NCBI GenBank assembly: GCA_030592605.1 | Contig: JAUVIT010000158.1 | Span: 1 to 5,393 of the forward strand | Source: Bacteroidota bacterium | GTDB lineage: Bacteria > Bacteroidota > Bacteroidia > Bacteroidales > GCA-2748055 | Reading direction: 5' to 3' | Length of the DNA stretch: 5,393 bases | Shown: in pieces, positions 1 through 5,393 of the stretch | How the letters are laid out: every line of letters begins with the position of its first letter | Position numbering within the stretch: the first letter of the stretch is position 1 | The notes under the pieces: generated by a model | The model's input: the letters and a program-made list of their open reading frames with translations, nothing else | Told to the model about the DNA's origin: nothing | Databases searched by the model: none | Translations under genes and position numbers: made by a program

Positions 1-271
1 GATAGTTATCTTTTACCCTATCAAAATTGGCAAAGAGCCCATCCCTGAATTCAAAATCAGGAGAATAAGCCACCATGGCCCGCTCCGGTTCCTGCTCCGG
101 TATCTCCACCACCGGTTCCTGCTCCGGTATCTCCACTACCGGTTCCTGCTCCGGTATCTCCACCACCGGTTCCTGCGGAACTTGCTCTAATGTATCAGGG
201 AATACATCACCCTCCTGCGCCATTATCAACGGACATAAAGCAAGTAATATGAAAAAAAGTTTATTTCTCAT
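1..271 (-). CDS. Secreted protein of unknown function with Glu/Pro 9-residue repeats (N-terminal part, runs off left edge)
   Basis: Read on the minus strand from the ATG at 271-269, the frame stays open for 90 codons to the window edge, so the 3' end is missing. Residues 1-18 form a typical signal peptide: Arg2 and Lys4, a hydrophobic core (LFFILLALCPLIM) and a likely signal peptidase I site after Ala18 before Gln19. Cys13 sits inside the hydrophobic core in a poor lipobox context, so a lipoprotein is less likely. Residues 34-60 are three copies of EPVVEIPEQ, an acidic, proline-rich and probably extended spacer. Residues 69-90 begin what looks like a folded domain (YSPDFEFRDGLFANFDRVKD). That 'RDG.F..FD..K' pattern reminds me of envelope proteins of unknown function in Bacteroidota, but this is recollection, not a search. 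The product is probably periplasmic or outer-membrane associated. The plus-strand frame at 75-290 is its low-complexity shadow. I assign no function. Confidence that the minus-strand gene is real is good because of the signal peptide, the in-frame repeat and the upstream promoter. Confidence 0.8.
   Translation of the reverse strand, partial: MRNKLFFILLALCPLIMAQEGDVFPDTLEQVPQEPVVEIPEQEPVVEIPEQEPVVEIPEQEPERAMVAYSPDFEFRDGLFANFDRVKDNY
85..176. repeat. 27-bp direct tandem repeat, 3 full copies plus 11 bp
   Basis: Copies lie at 85-111, 112-138 and 139-165, with a partial copy at 166-176. Copies 1 and 3 are identical; copy 2 differs at one base (T instead of C at 137). The unit is 9 codons, so gain or loss of a unit keeps the minus-strand secreted protein in frame; the peptide unit is EPVVEIPEQ. 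There are no spacers, so this is not a CRISPR array. Near identity at silent positions suggests recent duplication by slippage or recombination. Confidence 0.93.
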
Positions 272-296
272 AAAGCAATCTCTACTATAAGCCCTA

Positions 297-331
297 CAAA
301 ATTACGAACTAATATGTGTTTATGTCACAAA
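297..331 (-). promoter_or_regulatory. Putative Bacteroidota-type promoter of the secreted-protein gene
   Basis: On the minus strand TAATTTTG (304-297) matches the Bacteroidota -7 consensus TAnnTTTG perfectly. A TTTG at 331-328 could be the -33 element, but the spacing of 23 is a little longer than the usual 19-21. The -7 box lies 25 bases upstream of the ATG at 271, giving an expected leader of about 20 nt. The -7 box is a good match; the -33 element is doubtful. Confidence 0.5.
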
Positions 332-337
332 AATAGA

Positions 338-359
338 ACCAATATTTTTCATGATTGGT
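338..359. promoter_or_regulatory. Inverted repeat in the divergent intergenic region (possible operator)
   Basis: ACCAAT at 338-343 and ATTGGT at 354-359 form a perfect 6-bp inverted repeat with a 10-nt spacer, and a second short pairing (ATA/TAT) just outside. It lies between the divergent starts of the secreted protein (271) and the hybrid kinase (405), just upstream of the proposed -33 of the former. Spacing between arm centres is 16 bp. A 6-bp repeat in AT-rich DNA can arise by chance, so this is a weak call. Confidence 0.2.
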
Positions 360-404
360 CATATTTTAACTTTCTTTGCTGATTAAAGCCATATTTGGAA
401 TAAA

Positions 405-2108
405 ATGTTTCTGCGTTTTTTACAAAAGATCATCTCCTTCAGAGTGGATGAAACGATGGAGCAGGCTGTCGTGAACAGGGTCAGAAGAATCAATATCTAT
501 TACCTGATTCTGATCACTATGCTATGCTTTTCCATCCTTTATTCCTATCTGGCAGACGTATCATCCATGAGCCTGATCAACGGGATCGTGCTGGCACTTG
601 CGGTGGCCACCTTTCTATTTTTACCCGTGGGGCGCAGGAGCAACCTGAGCAGTATGCTAGTCCTGGTGCTGACTGCCTTGATTATTCTCAATGCTTATCT
701 GTTTAACATGGGTGTAGCATCTGTGCTGATCCTGGCTTTTTACCTGATCTTTCCGCTGCTTGCAGTAAGTATGAATGGAAGACAGGGGATCTATGTACCC
801 ATCTTGCTTGGTATTGCCACCCTGATACTGAATTCTCTTCCTCTACCGGAGACTGCCATTCATCTGGATCTATACAATGCCCTGCTTTTCTTTACCTCCT
901 ATGCCCTGGTCGTTGCAGTATCCATCTACGTGGAAAGAACAAACAGGGAACTCCTCACCCGATTGAAGGATTCAAAGAGCCAGGTGGAACATAAAATGGT
1001 AGAGAAGGATGAATTTATCAGTAAGCTCTCTCATAAGCTCCGTACCTCCCTTAGCAATATTGCACTGATTAACAGCCTGGTACATGATGAAAGATTGAGT
1101 AACGAGCAGATGGAGCTGATGGAAACCCTGAAAGCATCTACCAATCTTCTGATAAAGGATGTAAATAATATTGTGGAAATAGCCTCACCGGGGATTGTGG
1201 ATTATAAGCGGAGTATCACCTCCTTTGATCTAAGCTCGGTGCTGGAAGAATCCATCAGTATACTGAAGTCAGGAGGATCATCAATGGAAGACATCTCCAT
1301 TTCCCGCCTGGATAAGCTGAAGAACTTCATCATTGGCGATCCGGGACTGGTCCGCAGTCTGATTGTCAATATTTTCTACGGGGTAAATGATTACAGGACG
1401 GACACTGATCCGGTTCAGATTCAGATACGGAGTCTGAAGGAAAGTTCCGGCCATGTGAGGCTTGAATTTGCTTTTAAGGTTTCTACTATAAATGGTATTG
1501 CGCTGGTAGACCACGTGAGATCGCTTCAACAGGGTAATACCCATTCAGGTTCCAATCTGACCAATGCAGTTGCCCTCTTGCTGGAGAGTGAAAGTACGCT
1601 TTCTGCAGTTCCAGAGAACCAGGGTGCCTCACTTAGTTTTTTCCAGGATTTCACCAAGGATCCCACCAAAATTACGGCTCAAGAGGCAGGCACCAGCCTG
1701 GAGACTACTCAGCCAGGAAAGGCGGGAATTGCCCTTAAAGATGCCAAGATTCTCCTGGTGGAGGACAACTTGATAAACCAGAAGATCGTACTCTTAAGCT
1801 TGAATAAGCTGGTGAACAGGATCGATGTGGCCTCCAACGGAAAACAGGCCCTTGAAATGTTTGGCTTGAAACAATATGACCTGATCCTGATGGATATTAT
1901 GATGCCTATAATGGATGGCATTATGGCTACCCAAAAGATTCGCGAAATTGAATCCACCAGTGATCGTCACGTTCCCATTGTGGCTGTTACAGCCAATGCA
2001 CTGGCCGGGGACAGGGAAAACTGCCTGGCCGCCGGGGTGGATGATTATATTGCCAAACCTTTTACCACCGAAATGCTTATCCGGAAGATGAGAAACTGGC
2101 TGGCCTGA
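405..2108 (+). CDS. Membrane hybrid histidine kinase/response regulator with degenerate kinase core (probable pseudokinase) and intact receiver
   Basis: 567 residues. After a short cytoplasmic start, about six hydrophobic segments follow (roughly 31-50, 57-75, 82-100, 103-122, 129-147, 157-176), then a short coiled coil (177-205). Residues 203-262 are a HisKA-like dimerisation domain with His210 in SHKLRTSL. The usual Glu/Asp after the His is Lys211 and the usual Pro is Ser215; Thr214 is kept. The ATPase part (about 311-413) keeps the shape but not the motifs: Gly326 replaces the second N-box Asn, STINGI (360-365) stands where DTGIGI is expected, and SGSNLTNA (381-388) where GGTGLGLA is expected. 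After a linker (417-446) comes a complete receiver domain (447-567) with Glu453/Asp454, phospho-acceptor Asp497, Thr529 and Lys551. I infer a receiver phosphorylated by another kinase, or a pseudokinase scaffold. The ATG at 405 is chosen because an in-frame stop (384-386) lies just upstream; Met18 is a possible alternative. No clear promoter: TATTTTTC (343-350) and TAACTTTC (367-374) are 7/8 matches to the -7 box. The 3' end overlaps the convergent phosphatase gene, and no T-tract terminator follows. Confidence 0.92.
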   Translation: MFLRFLQKIISFRVDETMEQAVVNRVRRINIYYLILITMLCFSILYSYLADVSSMSLINGIVLALAVATFLFLPVGRRSNLSSMLVLVLTALIILNAYLFNMGVASVLILAFYLIFPLLAVSMNGRQGIYVPILLGIATLILNSLPLPETAIHLDLYNALLFFTSYALVVAVSIYVERTNRELLTRLKDSKSQVEHKMVEKDEFISKLSHKLRTSLSNIALINSLVHDERLSNEQMELMETLKASTNLLIKDVNNIVEIASPGIVDYKRSITSFDLSSVLEESISILKSGGSSMEDISISRLDKLKNFIIGDPGLVRSLIVNIFYGVNDYRTDTDPVQIQIRSLKESSGHVRLEFAFKVSTINGIALVDHVRSLQQGNTHSGSNLTNAVALLLESESTLSAVPENQGASLSFFQDFTKDPTKITAQEAGTSLETTQPGKAGIALKDAKILLVEDNLINQKIVLLSLNKLVNRIDVASNGKQALEMFGLKQYDLILMDIMMPIMDGIMATQKIREIESTSDRHVPIVAVTANALAGDRENCLAAGVDDYIAKPFTTEMLIRKMRNWLA

Positions 2109-3063
2109 TGCCGATGATGGTCTGATCATCAATCTGATCCTCCCGCTCCCCCATCCATTCATTCATATTTTCTTCTAACTTAAGCAACTGATCATCCACG
2201 GAGAGCTGACTTATAGACATCAGCAGGTGCCTGAAACGGCGGTATTTAAACTTCTTTCCCTCCGGACCACCAAACTGGTCGGCATAACCGTCGGTAAACA
2301 TATAGAGCATATCATCATTCTCTATCTTCAGCCTTCGGTTCTCAAATTTTCCACGCTGAAGTCCGTAATCCGGACCCACGATTATCCGGTCGCCTTTTAT
2401 TTCCAGAATCTCATGATCCCGTGCAATATAAAGTGAATTGAAAGCTCCCGCATATTCCAGCATATGTGTTTTATAATCATATGCACAGATGGCCAGATCG
2501 ATGCCATCCTTCAAAGATAAGCCCTCGGTATTCCCAAGGACAATATCGAACTGTCTGTTCATTTCATTCAATATTCCAGCCGGGTCCTGAATTCCAAGCC
2601 CCACGGTAATCTGTCTGAAGAACTCCAGGCCAAGGAGAGACATAAAGGCACCGGGAACACCATGCCCCGTGCAATCGGCCACCGAGAACAGAATCCTCCC
2701 GTTGATCCTTCTGGCCCAGTTAAAATCACCGCTCACAATATCCTTGGGTCGATGATAGATAAAAGAGTCCGGAAAATGGGTCCTTAGCTGCTTCGGGGTA
2801 AGAAACATGGCTCGCTGAATCCGCAGTGCATAGGTAAGGCTCTGCTCATAATTCTTGGTACGGTCGCGAAGCTGATCTCGATGCCGCAATACCACACGGG
2901 ACTCCTTCTCCTGTTCCTTCATCCTGTGGTAATCGCTTCGATACAGACGGGTCCTTTTTTTGAATAACCACATATGTACCAGGATGGATAAAACCAACAA
3001 ACAAGCAAGCAATATGGGGAATAGCTTATACAGATCTAATATGGCTCCGGGGATCCATTCCAT
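2077..3063 (-). CDS. Membrane-anchored PP2C/SpoIIE-family serine/threonine phosphatase
   Basis: 328 residues. One transmembrane helix (about 12-34) anchors the protein; a charged, probably coiled-coil segment (35-72) leads to a cytoplasmic SpoIIE/PP2C domain (about 78-320). Metal-binding motifs are all present: Asp113 in SGDFNW, Asp130 in ADCTGHGVPGAFMS, Asp187 in DGID, Asp258 in MFTDGYADQFGG, and Asp312/Asp313 in DDQTIIGIR. It should therefore be an active Mn/Mg-dependent phosphatase. The family usually dephosphorylates phosphoserine/threonine on small regulators such as anti-sigma-factor antagonists (RsbU/SpoIIE type), but no RsbV- or RsbW-like gene is visible here. Unlike many Bacteroidota relatives, it has no obvious sensor domain in front of the catalytic part. 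The ATG at 3063 follows a perfect -7 box by about 40 bases. The end (PASFSSSG) overlaps the convergent kinase gene by 32 bp. Family assignment is firm; the substrate is unknown. Confidence 0.95.
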   Translation of the reverse strand: MEWIPGAILDLYKLFPILLACLLVLSILVHMWLFKKRTRLYRSDYHRMKEQEKESRVVLRHRDQLRDRTKNYEQSLTYALRIQRAMFLTPKQLRTHFPDSFIYHRPKDIVSGDFNWARRINGRILFSVADCTGHGVPGAFMSLLGLEFFRQITVGLGIQDPAGILNEMNRQFDIVLGNTEGLSLKDGIDLAICAYDYKTHMLEYAGAFNSLYIARDHEILEIKGDRIIVGPDYGLQRGKFENRRLKIENDDMLYMFTDGYADQFGGPEGKKFKYRRFRHLLMSISQLSVDDQLLKLEENMNEWMGEREDQIDDQTIIGIRPASFSSSG

Positions 3064-3104
3064 TTCAATTTTGACAAACAGTTGATTTCAAGTGGCTAAT
3101 GACG

Positions 3105-3141
3105 CAAATATATATGTAAATGATGTATTTTGTTACATATA
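3105..3141 (-). promoter_or_regulatory. Putative phosphatase promoter with 9-bp inverted repeat
   Basis: On the minus strand TATATTTG (3112-3105) is a perfect match to the Bacteroidota -7 box TAnnTTTG, 41 bases upstream of the ATG at 3063; the expected leader is about 35 nt. No convincing TTG is found at -33. Instead a perfect 9-bp inverted repeat, TATATGTAA (3111-3119) and TTACATATA (3133-3141) with a 13-nt spacer, starts at the edge of the -7 box and covers the region where a -33 element would lie. This is where a repressor or activator would bind. The arms are AT-rich, so chance is possible. Confidence 0.45.
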
Positions 3142-3166
3142 GAGACTAAAATAACTGCGTTAAGCC

Positions 3167-3198
3167 AAAAAAGGCCACCCTGAACGGGCAGCCTTTTT
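3167..3198 (-). terminator. Rho-independent terminator of the citrate synthase gene (possibly bidirectional)
   Basis: AAAAAGGC (3168-3175) pairs with GCCTTTTT (3191-3198). Inside this, after a CA/CA internal loop, CCC pairs with GGG around a TGAAC loop. Read on the minus strand, a run of six T follows the G+C part, starting about 40 bases after the citrate synthase stop. The symmetrical A and T runs mean it could also stop plus-strand transcription. A smaller hairpin (TGGGA/TCCCA, 3215-3229) lies between the stop and the terminator. Confidence 0.85.
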
Positions 3199-3236
3199 AA
3201 TGAAATTGCTTCGCTGGGATAGACTCCCATCAAAGT

Positions 3237-4592
3237 TTATTCTTCCTTGCAGTTTTTGGCAGCTTTTGCATTATCGGCCTCCTTATCCTTGGCCTTCAAG
3301 GCTATTTTCTCAAGCATATCTGTGGTTACCGATTTGGGCCTCTCCAGAGGATAACCCAAAGCCCGGTCCCAGATAAGATTAGCCGTAATACCAATAGAGC
3401 GACCAATCCCAAAGAGTACGGTATAGAATTCATATTCCTTAATACCGTAGTGCCAGTGAATGATACCCGACTGGGCATCCACATTGGGCCATGGGTTCTT
3501 GGCCTTGCCCTGCTCTTTCAGGATGTCCGGAACCACTTTGTAAAGCAGGTCTGTATACTTAAAGAGCAGATCATCCTTCATATGAGTAAGACAGAATTCA
3601 CGCTGAAGGGTATAACGCGGATCGGTCTTACGCAGCACAGCATGGCCATAACCAGGAATCACCTGTCCCGAATTAAGGGTATCCCATACAAATTGCTTCA
3701 TCTCCTCCTCGGTGGGTATCTGTCCGTCCATCTTTTCCGCCAGGTTCTGCAGCCACCTTAACACCTCCTGGTTGGCCAGTCCGTGCAAAGGTCCGGCCAG
3801 CCCGTTGACCATGGCAGAGATAGATAGGTATATATCTGATAGTGAACTGCCCACCAGGTGTCCGGTATGGGCACTTACATTTCCACTCTCATGGTCGGCA
3901 TGGATAATGAAATTGAGCCTGGAAACATCATCATATGGTTGGGGAATCCCCATCATATGGGCAAAATTGGCCCCCATATCCAGATTGGGATTGGATTGGA
4001 TTCGGTTGCCATCGCGGTAAAGCTTGGCATAGATATATGAGGCCACCTCCGGGAGTTTGGCCAGCAGATTCAGCGAATCCTCATAAGTGGGATCCCAGTA
4101 ATCCATTTTGCTGATCCCTGCCTGGTACTTCTTGGCAAAAAAGGATTCACGCTGCATGGTCAGAATTGCAGCAGAAAAAATGGCCATAGGGGGTGAAAAC
4201 GAGGGAAAGGCATCAATTACCTCATAAACATAACGTGGAAGGATCCGGCGCTTTCTGAATTCATCGGCCAGGTCGGCCACCTCACTGTCGGTGGGCATAT
4301 CACCGGTCAGGAGGAGGGAATAAAGTCCCTCCACATAGGGCATTTCCGCACCGGGTGCCTTGGGAAGTTTTTTAAATACCTCCGGCAGGGTATATCCCCG
4401 GTACCTGATTCCCTCCTGTGGGTCCAGATAGGAGATATCGGTAACCAGACTTTTCAATCCACGCATGCCACCAATGGCCTGCGCAATGGTTACCTCGTCG
4501 ATTACCACATCACAATAATCCTTCATTAATTTTTTTGTTCGGGGTCTCTGCTCCTCGATCTTCTGGTGCAGCCGTTCTTTTAAGCTTGACAT
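3237..4592 (-). CDS. gltA: Citrate (Si)-synthase, mitochondrial-type (type I)
   Basis: 451 residues. The enzyme condenses acetyl-CoA with oxaloacetate to citrate, the entry step of the TCA cycle, in the cytoplasm. The sequence strongly resembles the animal mitochondrial enzyme as I remember it. Shared stretches include GPLHGLANQEVL, PGYGHAVLRKTDPRYT, GKAKNPWPNVDA and RALGYPLERPKS. Catalytic residues, with pig heart numbering in brackets, are His234 (His238) in HADHESGNVSAHT, His270 (His274), His317 (His320) and Asp372 (Asp375). Substrate-binding Arg326 (329), Arg398 (401) and Arg418 (421) are also present. It is therefore likely active and dimeric, unlike the NADH-regulated hexameric GltA of enterobacteria; the symbol gltA is used only as the general bacterial name. 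After residue about 430 comes a lysine/glutamate-rich tail (KAKDKEADNAKAAKNCKEE) beyond the usual end of the family. The gene lies 203 bp downstream of enolase on the same strand but has its own putative promoter and terminator. Confidence 0.97.
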   Translation of the reverse strand: MSSLKERLHQKIEEQRPRTKKLMKDYCDVVIDEVTIAQAIGGMRGLKSLVTDISYLDPQEGIRYRGYTLPEVFKKLPKAPGAEMPYVEGLYSLLLTGDMPTDSEVADLADEFRKRRILPRYVYEVIDAFPSFSPPMAIFSAAILTMQRESFFAKKYQAGISKMDYWDPTYEDSLNLLAKLPEVASYIYAKLYRDGNRIQSNPNLDMGANFAHMMGIPQPYDDVSRLNFIIHADHESGNVSAHTGHLVGSSLSDIYLSISAMVNGLAGPLHGLANQEVLRWLQNLAEKMDGQIPTEEEMKQFVWDTLNSGQVIPGYGHAVLRKTDPRYTLQREFCLTHMKDDLLFKYTDLLYKVVPDILKEQGKAKNPWPNVDAQSGIIHWHYGIKEYEFYTVLFGIGRSIGITANLIWDRALGYPLERPKSVTTDMLEKIALKAKDKEADNAKAAKNCKEE

Positions 4593-4634
4593 ATGCTATA
4601 GGTTTACATTATTAAGTGAATAAATTAGGGCAAT

Positions 4635-4675
4635 ACAATATAATATATATTCTCTGAAGCGTCAATATTTCAGAG
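4635..4675 (-). promoter_or_regulatory. Putative citrate synthase promoter overlapped by a 7-bp palindrome
   Basis: On the minus strand a TTG (4665-4663) is followed after 20 bases by TATATTGT (4642-4635), a 6/8 match to TAnnTTTG, 42 bases upstream of the ATG at 4592. CTCTGAA (4652-4658) and TTCAGAG (4669-4675) form a perfect inverted repeat with a 10-nt spacer that encloses the proposed -33 TTG, as expected of an operator. The -7 match is mediocre; a second candidate, TAATTTAT (4627-4620), has 7/8 matches but no -33. Confidence 0.35.
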
Positions 4676-4726
4676 TGTTACTTGAATAACAGTATGGCTA
4701 TTCCATATTCCGCTCATTGCTAAAAG

Positions 4727-4761
4727 AGATAAAAATAGGGCCGCCCTTTTTAGGACGGCCC
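4727..4761 (-). terminator. Rho-independent terminator of the enolase gene
   Basis: On the minus strand GGGCCGTCC (4761-4753), loop TAAAAA (4752-4747) and GGGCGGCCC (4746-4738) form a G+C-rich stem with one mismatch (A/C). A T-rich tail, TATTTTTATCT, follows at 4737-4727. It starts 34 bases after the enolase stop, separating enolase from the downstream citrate synthase transcript. Confidence 0.85.
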
Positions 4762-4795
4762 CATATTCTTTCATTCTCTGTATGACAGGGTTTTC

Positions 4796-5393
4796 CTAGT
4801 ATCCGTAGATCGCGGTTGCTCCCAGTTCCTCCTCAATACGAAGCAGCTGGTTGTACTTGGCGATCCTGTCGGAACGGCTCAGCGAACCTGTCTTGATCTG
4901 ACCCGAGTTGGTGGCCACTGCAATATCAGCGATAGTTGCATCTTCGGTCTCACCTGAACGGTGTGAAATTACCGAAGTGAATCCGGCTCTGTGTGCCATC
5001 TCAACGCAATTCAGTGTTTCGGTAAGAGTACCGATCTGGTTTACTTTTATCAGGATGGAGTTGGCACAATCCAACTCAATTCCCTTTGAAAGATAATCCA
5101 CATTGGTTACAAACACATCATCACCAACCAGCTGGCACTTGTCGCCAATCAGTTTGTTCTGTACAACCCAACCATCCCAGTCAGCTTCATCCATACCATC
5201 TTCGATGGAATCGATGGGATACTTTCCGATCAGCTCGGCCAGATACTCAGCCTGTTCCTGTGAGCTACGCCTGGCTCCGCCTTCGCCTTCGAACTTGGCA
5301 TAGTTGTAAACACCATTCTCAAAAAATTCTGAAGCAGCGCAGTCCAGTGCAATGGTAATGTCTTTGCCGGGCTTGTATCCTGCAGCTTCAACA
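4796..5393 (-). CDS. eno: Enolase (phosphopyruvate hydratase), C-terminal part, runs off right edge
   Basis: The minus-strand frame is open from base 5392 to the TAG at 4798-4796. It gives 198 residues, a little under half of the usual 430 or so; the N-terminal domain and start codon lie outside the window. Enolase interconverts 2-phosphoglycerate and phosphoenolpyruvate in glycolysis and gluconeogenesis. In order, the fragment holds [11 protein letters not shown] (first Mg ligand Asp), [18 protein letters not shown] (second Mg ligand, Glu of SIED), [10 protein letters not shown] (third Mg ligand Asp), [16 protein letters not shown] (catalytic Lys), the family signature [16 protein letters not shown], and [28 protein letters not shown] (substrate-binding Lys). 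All active-site residues expected in this half are present. A methionine at 5194-5192 (GMDEADWDG) is internal, not a start. Identification is certain from the motifs. Confidence 0.98.
   Translation of the reverse strand, partial: VEAAGYKPGKDITIALDCAASEFFENGVYNYAKFEGEGGARRSSQEQAEYLAELIGKYPIDSIEDGMDEADWDGWVVQNKLIGDKCQLVGDDVFVTNVDYLSKGIELDCANSILIKVNQIGTLTETLNCVEMAHRAGFTSVISHRSGETEDATIADIAVATNSGQIKTGSLSRSDRIAKYNQLLRIEEELGATAIYGY

Noticed and set aside
85..176. CRISPR-like array.
   Set aside because: The units are directly joined without spacers, lie inside a coding frame and keep its reading phase.
75..290. Plus-strand open frame of 71 codons rich in Gly, Ser and Cys.
   Set aside because: It is the antisense of the 27-bp repeats. 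The minus strand gives a signal peptide, a meaningful repeat and an upstream promoter, while this frame ends in residues with no domain.
390..397. CATATTTG as the -7 box of the kinase gene.
   Set aside because: It matches 7 of 8 positions but lies only 7 bases from the ATG, which would leave almost no leader, and no TTG lies at the right distance upstream.
2113..2130. Hairpin GATGAT/ATCATC just after the kinase stop as a terminator.
   Set aside because: The stem is A+T-rich with only six pairs, has no T-tract, and falls inside the DDQTII coding motif of the phosphatase, which explains the sequence.
1794..2162. Minus-strand open frame of 122 codons across the kinase 3' end.
   Set aside because: It is a shadow of the receiver domain, whose motifs are unmistakable on the plus strand, and it also overlaps the phosphatase in another frame.
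3450..4040. Three plus-strand open frames of 60-103 codons.
   Set aside because: All lie antisense within the citrate synthase gene, whose motifs are continuous across the region, and show no domain of their own.
4796..5194. Short independent enolase-like gene starting at the Met at 5194.
   Set aside because: The same frame stays open to the window edge and continues to match enolase (Mg-ligand motifs LDCAAS and SIEDG lie upstream of that Met), so it is internal.
4908..5358. Plus-strand open frames of 62-90 codons near the right end.
   Set aside because: They are antisense to enolase, which is fully recognisable on the minus strand.

Overview
The window most likely comes from the chromosome of a member of the phylum Bacteroidota, probably in or near the Bacteroidales/Marinilabiliales. 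This is inferred from Bacteroidota-style -7 boxes (TAnnTTTG) 20-45 bases upstream of start codons, start codons without clear Shine-Dalgarno sequences, and the character of the proteins (a SpoIIE phosphatase with the lead-in usual in this phylum, and a secreted protein beginning with a glutamate/proline repeat). Base composition looks even and moderate (mid-40s % G+C by eye). I see no mobile element, tRNA, rRNA or CRISPR array.

Layout from left to right. (1) Positions 1-271, minus strand: the first 90 residues of a secreted protein of unknown function, with a signal peptide followed by three nearly identical 27-bp (9-residue) repeats; the rest lies off the left edge. (2) 272-404: a divergent intergenic region with a good -7 box for the secreted protein and a small inverted repeat. 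(3) 405-2108, plus strand: a six-helix membrane hybrid histidine kinase/response regulator whose receiver domain is intact but whose kinase core has lost most ATP-binding and catalytic motifs. (4) 2077-3063, minus strand: a membrane-anchored PP2C/SpoIIE-type serine/threonine phosphatase that converges on the kinase gene and overlaps its 3' end by 32 bp. (5) 3064-3236: promoter of the phosphatase, with a 9-bp inverted repeat, and a strong terminator for the next gene. (6) 3237-4592, minus strand: a mitochondrial-type (type I) citrate synthase. (7) 4593-4795: a putative citrate synthase promoter with a 7-bp palindrome, and the enolase terminator. (8) 4796-5393, minus strand: the C-terminal 198 residues of enolase, running off the right edge.

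The right half is housekeeping central carbon metabolism (enolase in glycolysis, citrate synthase in the TCA cycle). Both genes are followed by terminator hairpins, so they are probably separate transcripts on the same strand. The left half is signalling and cell envelope. The most interesting item is the kinase-like protein: it looks like a pseudokinase fused to a working receiver, facing a phosphatase gene with which it shares its 3' end. Whether the two act in one pathway cannot be decided from sequence alone. No multi-gene system that is clearly new is visible.
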